A stretch of 64,000 bases of DNA, taken from Synechococcales cyanobacterium C42_A2020_086. GTDB lineage: Bacteria > Cyanobacteriota > Cyanobacteriia > Elainellales > Elainellaceae. Below are positions 1 through 7,373 of this stretch, piece after piece. Each line of letters begins with the position of its first letter. Position 1 is the first letter of the stretch. The stretch is from NCBI GenBank assembly GCA_015272325.1, contig JACYLU010000007.1, positions 56,864-120,863 on the forward strand. The letters are read 5' to 3'. Both the position numbers and the translations under genes were made by a program. The notes beneath the pieces are model-generated. The model saw nothing but the letters and a program-made list of their open reading frames with translations, made no database searches and was not told the origin of the DNA.

Positions 1-1
1 T

Positions 2-124
2 CTGGAAGAGATCGGTCCTGACAAAGCTACCTCGCTGCACTTGAAGCGCTGCCACCATTGGTTGGAGCATCCGCCCAGCGACGCACAATGGGATGACGGC
101 GTCTGGACCTTGACTGAGAAATAG
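2..124 (+). CDS. 3' end of an unidentified gene (partial)
   Basis: An open frame enters from the window edge and stops with TAG at 122-124. The visible 40 residues are rich in His, Trp and acidic residues (RCHHWLEHPP, WDDGVWTL). They look like a genuine C-terminus because the frame is open from the first base, but I do not recognise the family. The start lies outside the window, so length and function cannot be judged. A spacer of about 360 bases follows before the next gene. Confidence 0.4.
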   Translation: MEEIGPDKATSLHLKRCHHWLEHPPSDAQWDDGVWTLTEK

Positions 125-481
125 CGGCAGGACCTGTTCCCTTCGCTGGTTGCAGCAAATCCTTGCCGATGCAGTCCATCCCAGGCAATCTTGGAATTGG
201 CGTCTTTTCTACAGCAAAGTCTTGGTAGCGGAGTCCTGGATTTGGGGGCGGCGCACTTCTTCCAATAGCTGGCGGATTCATCTCTAGGCACATCTACTTA
301 ACAGCAAGACGGCAGGTTAAAGCTTGCAGATATCCTGTATCGCTACTCGCATCATTGAATAGAACTAGAGAGTCAGTTAGTTAACCTTCATTAACCATCA
401 GTCGATGCACTACCCATAGGTGGCTGGAGCGTAGCTCCGCCTCTGTTTCCGTCTCTCAAACCGATTACAGCGGAGAAGCAC
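125..481. other. Spacer without a supported gene
   Basis: About 360 bases between the partial gene and the beta-helix gene. The minus-strand open frames here have low-complexity, proline/arginine-rich translations and no ribosome binding site, so I read them as chance. The stretch contains TTAGTTAACC-like AT-rich sequence around 375-395. It probably holds the promoter of the gene at 482, whose GGAGAAG ribosome binding site lies at about 471-477. Confidence 0.4.
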
Positions 482-1816
482 ATGAAACGATGGGTTCTCG
501 TCGGGCTGGCAGTGCTGAGTCTATGGTTGGGCGCAGCTCGCTGTAGCGCAGATGCAGGTGTGCAGACTGCTGCCGAACTGATAGCTGCGGTGAACCGGGG
601 GTCTCCAGGCGATACGGTGCAGATTGCGCCGGGAACATACATCCTCGATACGCCGCTACTGCCCAAAGCGGGAATGACGATTCAGGGAGCAGGAGCCGAC
701 CGCACGATCATCACTGCGCCTTCGTCCTGGCAACCCGATTTGTCGCAGTTGCCCCAAAGCGAAGATCCCAGTGCCTATCTGGTGAGCTGCCGCAATACTC
801 CCAATGTCACCATTGCCAATCTGACATTGACAGGAGCAACGCTACCCGGAGCCATCTATGCCTGGAACTGTGATGGTTTAGAGCTGTACGGCTTGCAGAT
901 CCAGGATTTTCTTTGGAGCGGCGTCCGCACCTTCAAGATGGACCACTTCAAGGTGCACGATAATCGCTTCATTGATGCCGGCGGGCAGGAACGCCCAACG
1001 GGAGGTGCCCTCTACCTGACGCAAACCCAAAACTCCGAATTCTGGAACAATCGCATCCTAAAATCACCTGGGCAGACCCGCAACTTCTACGGCTTCAAAG
1101 GTCGCAAAGGCACAAATCTTCGTTTTCATCACAATGATGTACAGGTGGAATTCTCGCTGGAATTCCCTCACGAAAACGACCGAGGCATCGAGATTGACCA
1201 CAATCACTTCACCGGACCAATTTCGATTCCCAAGCGGGGTGGCGGTCCTGCTTTAAACAATCAATTCTCCTTCCACATCCACCACAATTGGCTGCAGCGA
1301 TCCTATGCTTTGGAATGGGCACGCAATGCCGCTGAGGTCGATCACAATCTCTTTGATTTCTCGACCGACGATGACGGCGGCAACCTGATCTCTAGCTTTC
1401 GTCGAGAACCGGCTCAGGGAGCAACGCGCTTTCACGATAACCTGATTCGCAATCCGGGACGCGGACTATTCTGGGCAGAGGGCATCTACAACCAGTTCTC
1501 TTTCTATAACAATCACGTGAAAGCAGCGACGACAACTCGCCCAGATGGGTTCTTTGGCTTCAACCCCAAAACCGATTTTTCGACTATTGTCATCCGAGAC
1601 AATATCATTGAAAACACTCCAGACCGTCCGCGGCCGCTGATGCGTAACCGGCAGAGCTACGCCGCCACAATCGAGAACAACCGACTGCTGCACATTAGCG
1701 ATAGCGATCAGTTCCAAAATCCTGCTACAGGCGCGATACAGGGACCAAAGCAGCCACTGCTGTTTCAAGCTGGCGTTGGGGGCGAATACCAGGTCAATGG
1801 TTGGGAGGTCCGCTAG
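482..1816 (+). CDS. Secreted right-handed parallel beta-helix protein
   Basis: The 444-residue product starts with a Sec-type signal peptide (MKRW, then the hydrophobic stretch LVGLAVLSLWLG, likely cleavage near residue 24). The rest matches the right-handed parallel beta-helix fold of pectate-lyase-like and NosD-like proteins: an N-terminal turn with GDTVQIAPGTY and GMTIQGAGADRTII, then repeated coils rich in Asn and His with spaced hydrophobic residues (VTIANLTLTG, LEIDHNHF, IVIRDNIIENT). Such proteins bind or cleave acidic polysaccharides at the cell surface. No catalytic triad of a specific lyase family could be assigned, so substrate and activity are open. A GGAGAAG motif four bases before the ATG supports this start. 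It stands alone on the plus strand, convergent with the peroxidase gene at 2021. Confidence 0.75.
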   Translation: MKRWVLVGLAVLSLWLGAARCSADAGVQTAAELIAAVNRGSPGDTVQIAPGTYILDTPLLPKAGMTIQGAGADRTIITAPSSWQPDLSQLPQSEDPSAYLVSCRNTPNVTIANLTLTGATLPGAIYAWNCDGLELYGLQIQDFLWSGVRTFKMDHFKVHDNRFIDAGGQERPTGGALYLTQTQNSEFWNNRILKSPGQTRNFYGFKGRKGTNLRFHHNDVQVEFSLEFPHENDRGIEIDHNHFTGPISIPKRGGGPALNNQFSFHIHHNWLQRSYALEWARNAAEVDHNLFDFSTDDDGGNLISSFRREPAQGATRFHDNLIRNPGRGLFWAEGIYNQFSFYNNHVKAATTTRPDGFFGFNPKTDFSTIVIRDNIIENTPDRPRPLMRNRQSYAATIENNRLLHISDSDQFQNPATGAIQGPKQPLLFQAGVGGEYQVNGWEVR

Positions 1817-2020
1817 TCATGACAAAATCTGGAACTGCACTAATAAAAACCGATAGGCAAAAGACCGATATGACTAGAAGTATTCACCCGGCATATTCAT
1901 CCGGCGTCATCCAATGCCGCTGTAGAGATGAGGGAACAGAGAAGATATTCGATTGGTCAACAGCAGTCCTCGGCGAGGCTTGAATCGGAACGAGTGCCAC
2001 CTTGCTATAGTTCAGTGTGA

Positions 2021-3784
2021 CTAGCGGGTCGTTGTTCCCACTCGTCGCCAAGGCGCGAAGGCATTCTTAACATTTTCGTGAGCAGGTTTCAGCAGCGGAT
2101 AGTGGCGTTGCAGCACCGACAGCATCGTGTTGCGGTCGATCCAGTCCAGCCCAAACTGAGTATAGATCTCAGCTCGGTAGTCCTTGGTGAAGAAGCGATC
2201 GCTCTTGAGTCGCCGCGACGCCATCAGGATAAACACCCGGAACGCCGTATCGCTGAAGCCAAAGCCAGCAGGCAGATCTTCGGCAAACATGCCCACCATT
2301 AGATCAACTGCATCGATGTCGTTGTGGTAAACCTCGCGCATCTCCTTCGCCCAGACCGGGTTGCTTGTGATCTCTTCAAAGGTTTTAACGCGACCGCGCC
2401 CAATCAACTCACGGAACCGGTTGTAGCGAGGCACACCGCGCTCCCGGTCTCGAATAATATCGATGGCTGCCAGATCGAGAACTTCGCCGTCGTCTTTGAC
2501 CAGCTGCTGCAAAAAGCGGGGATAGTTGTGTAGCGTGATGGCACCTGGATGGGCAATGCCAATGGAATACAGCAGATCCGTCATCGAGATATCTTCGAGG
2601 ATGGCTCGTGCCCGCTTGCCAGATGCCTCAAAGAAATCTTTCTTGGCCAGCAGCTTACCATTCTGAATCGAATACAGTTCAAATTCATCAGGAATTAGGG
2701 GATGCAGTCGATATACGGAAACGAATTCTTCGGTGAGGTAGTAGGGAGCGGTGTGGTGATCCGTCGGTGAACCGATGATGCCGCTCAGCAGCTCACCGTC
2801 GCCGATCCGCCCAAACCAGCGTTTCATCTGCTGCCCTAGCAAACCGTACCAGTTGGCGTTCATCCCAATTTGCAGCGCGGGGTGAGACAGGATGCCGGGC
2901 GTCCATTCTACGGTGTGAATCTTAGCCATCAGGGCAGCGTTGATCAGCCGAGCATGGTGATAGAGATCGTCATCGTTCCAGCTTGGATAGCGGCGCTTCA
3001 ATTCGTCGCAGATCCAGTTGTGTTCCCGTACGAACAAGGTATGCAGCGAGGCCAGTCCAAACCACCAGTTTTCGTTAAAGCCAGTTTGATCCAGCCCAGT
3101 GGCTTCATCGAGAGGCAGCAACCCGTTGTCGCCAATGGTCAGCTTGCCATGGACATGAGAGCGCAGCTTATCAGCACTGTCTGGATCGTTGCCGTAGATT
3201 TGGGAACCATCCCACCAGTGGGTGGAGCGGCTGAGGTAGGTGGGGGGAGCAGAGGTATCGCCAGGAACGCGGGTTTCGTCTTCTGCAGTTTGGGCTACTG
3301 TCATGGGGCGATGTTCCTCGGGCCAGGGGTCGTCCTGCTCCAGAGGAATCTCGAATGTTTTGCTGGGGTGTTTGTGGTGGGCAAACCAGTCGTGATTTTG
3401 AAACTGGATCCAGGAGGCAGCCAAAATATTCAGCGAGGTAGCCGGAATAAATTCATCACGGGTCATCAAGGTCCGGCTAATCACCCGCGGATTTGGCTTC
3501 ATTACATTTGCCTGATCCGGGTAGGCGTCTTTCAGCGGCACATTGCGGCCAAACCGGGTGCCAATCATCCCCATTTCTGGGTGTTCTAAATCATTAAAAC
3601 TGCCGTCAAAGGTGCGAGTTTTTAGGTGCCGTCCTTCCGGATCGGGAGTGGGATGCGGCAACTTTTCGGTGTCAGGTAGTTGTGAAGTATCGTGAAGATT
3701 TTTTTGACGCAATTCTTGACGAAACTGATGCAATTTGAGGAGCGCAAATATTGTAGGAAGTCGATGCCAGGGTTTCTTAGACAT
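2021..3784 (-). CDS. Animal-haem-peroxidase-fold fatty acid alpha-dioxygenase-like protein
   Basis: The 587-residue protein belongs to the haem peroxidase/cyclooxygenase superfamily and most resembles alpha-dioxygenases. His131 in QNHDWF sits where the distal haem His is found. The segment VYRLHPLIPDEF carries Tyr358 three residues before His361, the spacing of the catalytic tyrosine and proximal His in cyclooxygenases and alpha-dioxygenases. SRSTHWWDGSQIYG and LHTLFVREHNW are further family signatures. Known alpha-dioxygenases add O2 to C2 of fatty acids, giving 2-hydroperoxides that decay to aldehydes one carbon shorter; that activity is inferred here. Plant enzymes are about 640 residues, so this one is slightly short. 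No signal peptide is visible. It is transcribed away from a plus-strand run of catalase-fold and DyP genes, which suggests a shared role in lipid peroxide chemistry. Confidence 0.82.
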   Translation of the reverse strand: MSKKPWHRLPTIFALLKLHQFRQELRQKNLHDTSQLPDTEKLPHPTPDPEGRHLKTRTFDGSFNDLEHPEMGMIGTRFGRNVPLKDAYPDQANVMKPNPRVISRTLMTRDEFIPATSLNILAASWIQFQNHDWFAHHKHPSKTFEIPLEQDDPWPEEHRPMTVAQTAEDETRVPGDTSAPPTYLSRSTHWWDGSQIYGNDPDSADKLRSHVHGKLTIGDNGLLPLDEATGLDQTGFNENWWFGLASLHTLFVREHNWICDELKRRYPSWNDDDLYHHARLINAALMAKIHTVEWTPGILSHPALQIGMNANWYGLLGQQMKRWFGRIGDGELLSGIIGSPTDHHTAPYYLTEEFVSVYRLHPLIPDEFELYSIQNGKLLAKKDFFEASGKRARAILEDISMTDLLYSIGIAHPGAITLHNYPRFLQQLVKDDGEVLDLAAIDIIRDRERGVPRYNRFRELIGRGRVKTFEEITSNPVWAKEMREVYHNDIDAVDLMVGMFAEDLPAGFGFSDTAFRVFILMASRRLKSDRFFTKDYRAEIYTQFGLDWIDRNTMLSVLQRHYPLLKPAHENVKNAFAPWRRVGTTTR

Positions 3785-3907
3785 TATCAGGTTTGCTTCA
3801 CAAAGCTTTAAAAGAACTAGAAAAGGAGTAGACTGACTTACCGTTTCTGAAATGCTAGATCAAAGCACTAGTAAAGGCACTTTAACAAGGTAGACATACC
3901 ATCAACA

Positions 3908-3923
3908 GTACCCCTATGGGTAC
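3908..3923. promoter_or_regulatory. Inverted repeat GTACCC-N4-GGGTAC
   Basis: A perfect six-base inverted repeat with a CTAT loop lies about 125 bases upstream of the dioxygenase-like gene. It could be an operator or a weak hairpin. No known regulator is assigned. Confidence 0.3.
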
Positions 3924-4028
3924 CATCCAAGAGTCATGAGACTATGTACAATAGCGGGCATCATGGTGCCTATAAATTAACTTGCTGTTGTAATTCGACC
4001 CGGAAGCACAAAGCATTGGTTAATATTG

Positions 4029-4050
4029 TTAGTCTCGAGTTAGTCTCAAC
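4029..4050. repeat. 11-bp tandem duplication
   Basis: GTTAGTCTCGA is followed directly by GTTAGTCTCAA. One of many short spacer tandem duplications in this window. Confidence 0.7.
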
Positions 4051-4340
4051 TCAGGCGGGCATTTTTTCTCGGGCTTTTCTCTACATCAGTGGTTCTGCAT
4101 TGTTCTGAGTTAGTTAAAAATCAATCAAGAAGTTAGTTAAGGTGCCTCATTCCAAGCAGCCTATCTTGACGCCTCCATCTGGACTTCTGGAGATGTCTGG
4201 AGCATTCGCACTGTAGATATTTATTAATGAATCAGGTTCTCATCTATAAGATTCTTTTGGGAGAGTTTGGTTACCAAGATAAAAATCGTTGTTTGAATGA
4301 CGATTTGCGTGACAAGAGTTAAACCAAAAGTCAAACAAAA

Positions 4341-4379
4341 ACATCAAATAAAAACATCAAATAAAGACATTCGATAAAC
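4341..4379. repeat. 13-bp tandem repeat, three copies
   Basis: ACATCAAATAAAA, ACATCAAATAAAG and ACATTCGATAAAC follow one another, ending ten bases before the ATG at 4390. The array therefore lies in the leader or promoter of the catalase-fold gene. Confidence 0.75.
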
Positions 4380-4389
4380 TGTAAAAATC

Positions 4390-5310
4390 ATGAAGGATTT
4401 AGCAAAGGCCAAAAAGACTGATGAGTCTGATGAGCCTGAGTTCCAGGCTTTACCAGTCGACTATAGGTCGTGGTCAGCAGTACAGAAACAAGACTTTCTA
4501 TGGGAAAAGCGAATTTTGACCTCGCAATATCGCGCTTTGCCTGTGCTGAAAAAGATTGACATAGTCGGGCTATTTCTGACCTCTCTACGCACCAAAATGG
4601 ATTATCAGTCCGATGAAGCGCCGACAAACTGGAAGAAAGCAATCCATGCCCACGGCAGTGTCGCTAAAATCCGCTTTATTCCCACAGCAAATACCCCTTT
4701 CACTGGACTATTTCAGGGTGCCGATTATGGTCTATTGCGGCTGTCAGTCACGGGCGATCCTGCTGCTCGAGGGTTTGCCCCCGGACTGGCAATCAAATGC
4801 TTCATTGATGGGCGTCCGTCAGCGAATGTTTCTGCTCTCGTTTCTCTGGTCGGCCAGGGCGATAATTACAATTTCTTTGCCCATGAATTCTCAAATATTG
4901 TGCCGGTGGTGAATCAGCTCGGGCCCAAATTAATTAACCTGATTTTCAGCCGCACTTCCCGCTATCCTACTAAGCTCGATCTGCAAAATCTCAGCCAGTT
5001 CCAACAAACCGGCGAGGCGGAGGCACACCCACATCATCCGCTACAGCTATTTCTGGTTCCCACACCGGAGGTGCAGTTTCCCGCCAGCCCACCCCACGAC
5101 TTTCGCACCGACCTAGCGACGATTCCAGCGGGGACAACGCTGTTTGTGGTCTATAGTGTTGATTCCCAAGAGCACTCTTCAGAGCAGTTCGCCAACCTGC
5201 GGCAGTCTGCTCAGCAAATCGGCACAATTGAAACGACCTCTCCTTTTGTCGCGTCTTCCTATGGCGACAGCCGTCTGTTTTTCCGGCATCAGCGCTTCAA
5301 GAATCAGTAG
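4390..5310 (+). CDS. Short catalase-fold protein
   Basis: The 306-residue product resembles the haem-binding half of catalases. IHAHG around His86 aligns with the distal-His segment of catalase (VVHA-x-G). GLLRLSVTG, then GFAPGLAIKCFIDG and GDNYNFFAHEF, follow the order of the catalase core (RFS, GFAVKF, N-x-PVFF). The C-terminal part (IGTIETTSPF, YGDSRLFFRHQRF) is a conserved-looking ending. No RxxxY segment typical of the proximal Tyr haem ligand is evident, and the protein is far shorter than true catalases (about 480 residues or more), so hydrogen peroxide dismutation is doubtful. Catalase-fold proteins also include allene oxide synthases and hydroperoxide-metabolising enzymes, which would fit the neighbouring dioxygenase. 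First gene of a plus-strand run ending at 10110. Confidence 0.62.
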   Translation: MKDLAKAKKTDESDEPEFQALPVDYRSWSAVQKQDFLWEKRILTSQYRALPVLKKIDIVGLFLTSLRTKMDYQSDEAPTNWKKAIHAHGSVAKIRFIPTANTPFTGLFQGADYGLLRLSVTGDPAARGFAPGLAIKCFIDGRPSANVSALVSLVGQGDNYNFFAHEFSNIVPVVNQLGPKLINLIFSRTSRYPTKLDLQNLSQFQQTGEAEAHPHHPLQLFLVPTPEVQFPASPPHDFRTDLATIPAGTTLFVVYSVDSQEHSSEQFANLRQSAQQIGTIETTSPFVASSYGDSRLFFRHQRFKNQ

Positions 5311-5345
5311 GTTGAGTCGGTTCGGTATCTGCGGAATGCTGACTT

Positions 5346-5389
5346 CATTTGCAAACCATTTGCAAGCGATTTGTAAACGATTTACAAAC
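5346..5389. repeat. 11-bp tandem repeat, four copies
   Basis: Four consecutive 11-base units (CATTTGCAAAC, CATTTGCAAGC, GATTTGTAAAC, GATTTACAAAC) fill the spacer between the genes at 4390 and 5432. The last two form a perfect inverted repeat TTTGTAAA-CGA-TTTACAAA at 5370-5388. The period is about one helical turn, so a protein could bind the units on one face. It may be an operator or only another spacer duplication. Confidence 0.75.
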
Positions 5390-5431
5390 GGGCATTCAAA
5401 ACTTAGTTCCTTACTCCCTTGAGGTTTTTCT

Positions 5432-5863
5432 ATGACCCTTACCGTACAAGATCTGATTGCCATGTCCCAGGATGAACTCGACGAGCTTTACCGCCACAGC
5501 CCGGTTGGTGCACCACCTGACGGGAACAGCCAGGGAACGGCCTTGATCCTGCCGGGAACGTGGCTCTGCCGCATCTTGGTGCCGCTGATTACTCTCTTGG
5601 CCTGGCAAGGCAAAGTGTTTTATCGAGAGCAGCAGTATTTGCTCAACAAAGTTTCTCCCTTTCGGCTGCGCTTGGTGAAGGCGGCGATCTATCCCGGTGA
5701 GAGCTGGATCGATGGCAAAGCAACCACTGTTCTAGACTACTCGCAAACCTCTTTTGTGGCGCAGAAAATCCGTGACGAAATTCGCGAGGTGGCACCTAGG
5801 CTGTATCTGGGGCAAGCCTATTGGGGCAAAACCCGCGTGCTGAATTTTATCTTGCAGTTCTAG
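5432..5863 (+). CDS. Unnamed conserved-type protein in the haem-enzyme island
   Basis: A 143-residue product that I cannot name. It begins with a short helix (LIAMSQDELDELYRHS), then a Gly/Pro segment (PVGAPPDGNSQGTAL), a hydrophobic stretch with WQGKVF, and a well-formed C-terminal block: YPGESWIDGKATTVLDYS, then IRDEIREVAPRLYLGQAYW. That block loosely recalls small lipocalin-like domains such as DUF4334, where an RDEIR...GLYLG segment closes a barrel; this is an impression, not an assignment. A small hydrophobic-ligand-binding protein would fit the lipid-peroxide context. A GAGG motif ten bases upstream supports the start. It lies between the catalase-fold gene and the membrane protein at 5973. 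Confidence 0.6.
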   Translation: MTLTVQDLIAMSQDELDELYRHSPVGAPPDGNSQGTALILPGTWLCRILVPLITLLAWQGKVFYREQQYLLNKVSPFRLRLVKAAIYPGESWIDGKATTVLDYSQTSFVAQKIRDEIREVAPRLYLGQAYWGKTRVLNFILQF

Positions 5864-5869
5864 GGATTG

Positions 5870-5902
5870 CCCTCACCCCCAACCTCTCTTCCCAAAGCAG
5901 GG
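5870..5902. repeat. CCCTCACCCCCAACC-type interspersed repeat
   Basis: The spacer begins with CCCTCACCCCCAACC followed by TCTCTTCCCAAAGCAGGGAG. This resembles an interspersed palindromic repeat common in cyanobacterial intergenic DNA. The match is from memory and only one copy was seen here. Confidence 0.4.
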
Positions 5903-5918
5903 AGCCGATCGCGTATGC

Positions 5919-5962
5919 GTTCCCGTAAGTTCCCGAATGAGTTCCCGAATGAGTTCCCGATT
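5919..5962. repeat. GTTCCCGAATGA tandem repeat
   Basis: GTTCCCGTAA is followed by two copies of GTTCCCGAATGA and a partial third. The array reaches into the possible 5' extension of the next gene and could encode MSSRMSSR if translation began at 5937, so it argues for the later ATG at 5973. Confidence 0.7.
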
Positions 5963-5972
5963 GGTACCGGCT

Positions 5973-7289
5973 ATGACCCACCAAGAAACCCTGACTGTCG
6001 TCGCCTCCATTCAGCCTGAGCAGATGGATGCCCTCAGAAATGTGCTGCAAACGATCCAGCAGAATGTTGAGCACAACGACCTGATTCCCTTTGCCCGGTT
6101 TCCGCAGGTGCATTTCGCCCGGTTTGTGATCATGGAGTCCGTGATCGATCCGGTCGGCGGCAGGGCGATTCCCGCTCAGCTCGCTTTCTCTAGCTGCATT
6201 GACACACCGCTGAAAACCTACCTGCGCTCGCTAGTGGAAACAGCCGGATCTGGGCTAGATCAGGTGTTTAGCCACTGCCAAGGCTATCCGTCACCCCAAC
6301 AGCGCACCCCCCGCAGCCGCCTCGCCTACCTACGCCGCCACCAGAAAAAGACCCAGACCTTCTACGTCAATACTGTCGGGCGGACCGTGCAGCAGGTGCA
6401 GCAAGAAGCGGATCTGCGCGACAAGATCGAGCACTTTCTGGATCACGACCTGCCCCGAATGTCCCCGTTTGATGCTGCCTCAGTGCGGCGAGCCATTCAA
6501 AATTTCGTCAAGCAGGAACCGGCTCTGGCATGGGCGTTGACTCCGGTCGCTCGTCCTGGCTGGCTGTGGCAACTCCAGGAAAAACTGCATTTTGCAATCG
6601 GTCTGCTGCTGATTCTGCTGCTGGGGCTACTGTTTTTGCCCTTCGTGCCGCTATTCATAATTCTGCTGCGCTGGCATGAAGAAACGGCTCCCCATCCCCG
6701 GCAGAATCCCAATTTTCGCTTGAGTCAGTTTCATCGCCTGCATCTGGCACAAGACGAAGACTTTTTGAGCCAAAATCAATTTACCGTGGTTGGGTTTGTC
6801 AAGCCGGGCTGGTTTCGCTTGGCGACGCTGCGGGTCATCCTAGAACTGGCCAATTTTGTGACGCGGCATGTGTTTAATAACGGCGATCTAGGAACGGTAC
6901 CGCTGCTCAATTTGCACGGCGTCGATACAATTCACTTTGCTAACTGGGTCGTGATCGACGGCGGGCGGCGGGTGCTGTTTATGAGCAACTATGACGGCAA
7001 CCTAGAAGACTACATGAATGATTTCATCAACAAAGTCGCCTGGGGATTAAACATTATTTTTGGTCATGGCATCGATTATCCCAAAACTCAATGGTTGGTG
7101 AAGGGTGGTGCCCGTGACGAGCAGGTTTACAAAGCCGTGTTGCGCAAATATCAAATTCGTACTCAGGTGTGGTATGCCGCCTATCCTCAGCTTTCAGCAA
7201 TCAATATCCGCAATAACGCTGAAATTCGCGCTGGACTGTTTCAGCCGTTGACTGCTGCTGAAGAACAGGCTTGGCTCTTGCGATTCTAA
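5973..7289 (+). CDS. Unnamed two-domain membrane protein with duplicated alpha/beta halves
   Basis: The preferred ATG at 5973 gives 438 residues and skips a tandem-repeat-encoded extension. Counting from that ATG, the protein has an N-terminal soluble domain (about 1-190), a strongly hydrophobic segment of about 25-30 residues (FAIGLLLILLLGLLFLPF...LFIILL, about 205-233) that is probably one hairpin or a single membrane span, and a C-terminal soluble domain. The two soluble parts share a core: VHFARFVIME in the first and IHFANWVVIDGG followed by LFMSNYDG in the second. This is reminiscent of the ferredoxin-like dimeric alpha/beta barrels found in DyP peroxidases and chlorite dismutases. I do not know a name for the family. 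Its place directly before the DyP gene suggests membrane-associated work with the same substrates. Confidence 0.6.
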   Translation: MTHQETLTVVASIQPEQMDALRNVLQTIQQNVEHNDLIPFARFPQVHFARFVIMESVIDPVGGRAIPAQLAFSSCIDTPLKTYLRSLVETAGSGLDQVFSHCQGYPSPQQRTPRSRLAYLRRHQKKTQTFYVNTVGRTVQQVQQEADLRDKIEHFLDHDLPRMSPFDAASVRRAIQNFVKQEPALAWALTPVARPGWLWQLQEKLHFAIGLLLILLLGLLFLPFVPLFIILLRWHEETAPHPRQNPNFRLSQFHRLHLAQDEDFLSQNQFTVVGFVKPGWFRLATLRVILELANFVTRHVFNNGDLGTVPLLNLHGVDTIHFANWVVIDGGRRVLFMSNYDGNLEDYMNDFINKVAWGLNIIFGHGIDYPKTQWLVKGGARDEQVYKAVLRKYQIRTQVWYAAYPQLSAINIRNNAEIRAGLFQPLTAAEEQAWLLRF

Positions 7290-7373
7290 ATAATTTGACA
7301 AACCTGCTATCTCGTTTATTCTGCAACTGTTTATTCTTAATGTTCCCTATTTATTTTCTTTTCAGGACGCGCT

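Larger units (their letters stand above)
3785..4389. other. Divergent intergenic region of the haem-enzyme island
   Basis: About 600 AT-rich bases separate the dioxygenase-like gene (minus) from the catalase-fold gene (plus). No gene was found. It holds an inverted repeat (3908-3923), an 11-base tandem duplication (4029-4050) and a 13-base triple repeat (4341-4379). It must carry the promoters of both arms and is the natural place for a shared regulator to bind. Confidence 0.5.

Noticed and set aside
1801..1983. 60-codon plus-strand frame after the beta-helix gene
   Set aside because: Overlaps the preceding stop in another frame and has no start signal or recognisable product.
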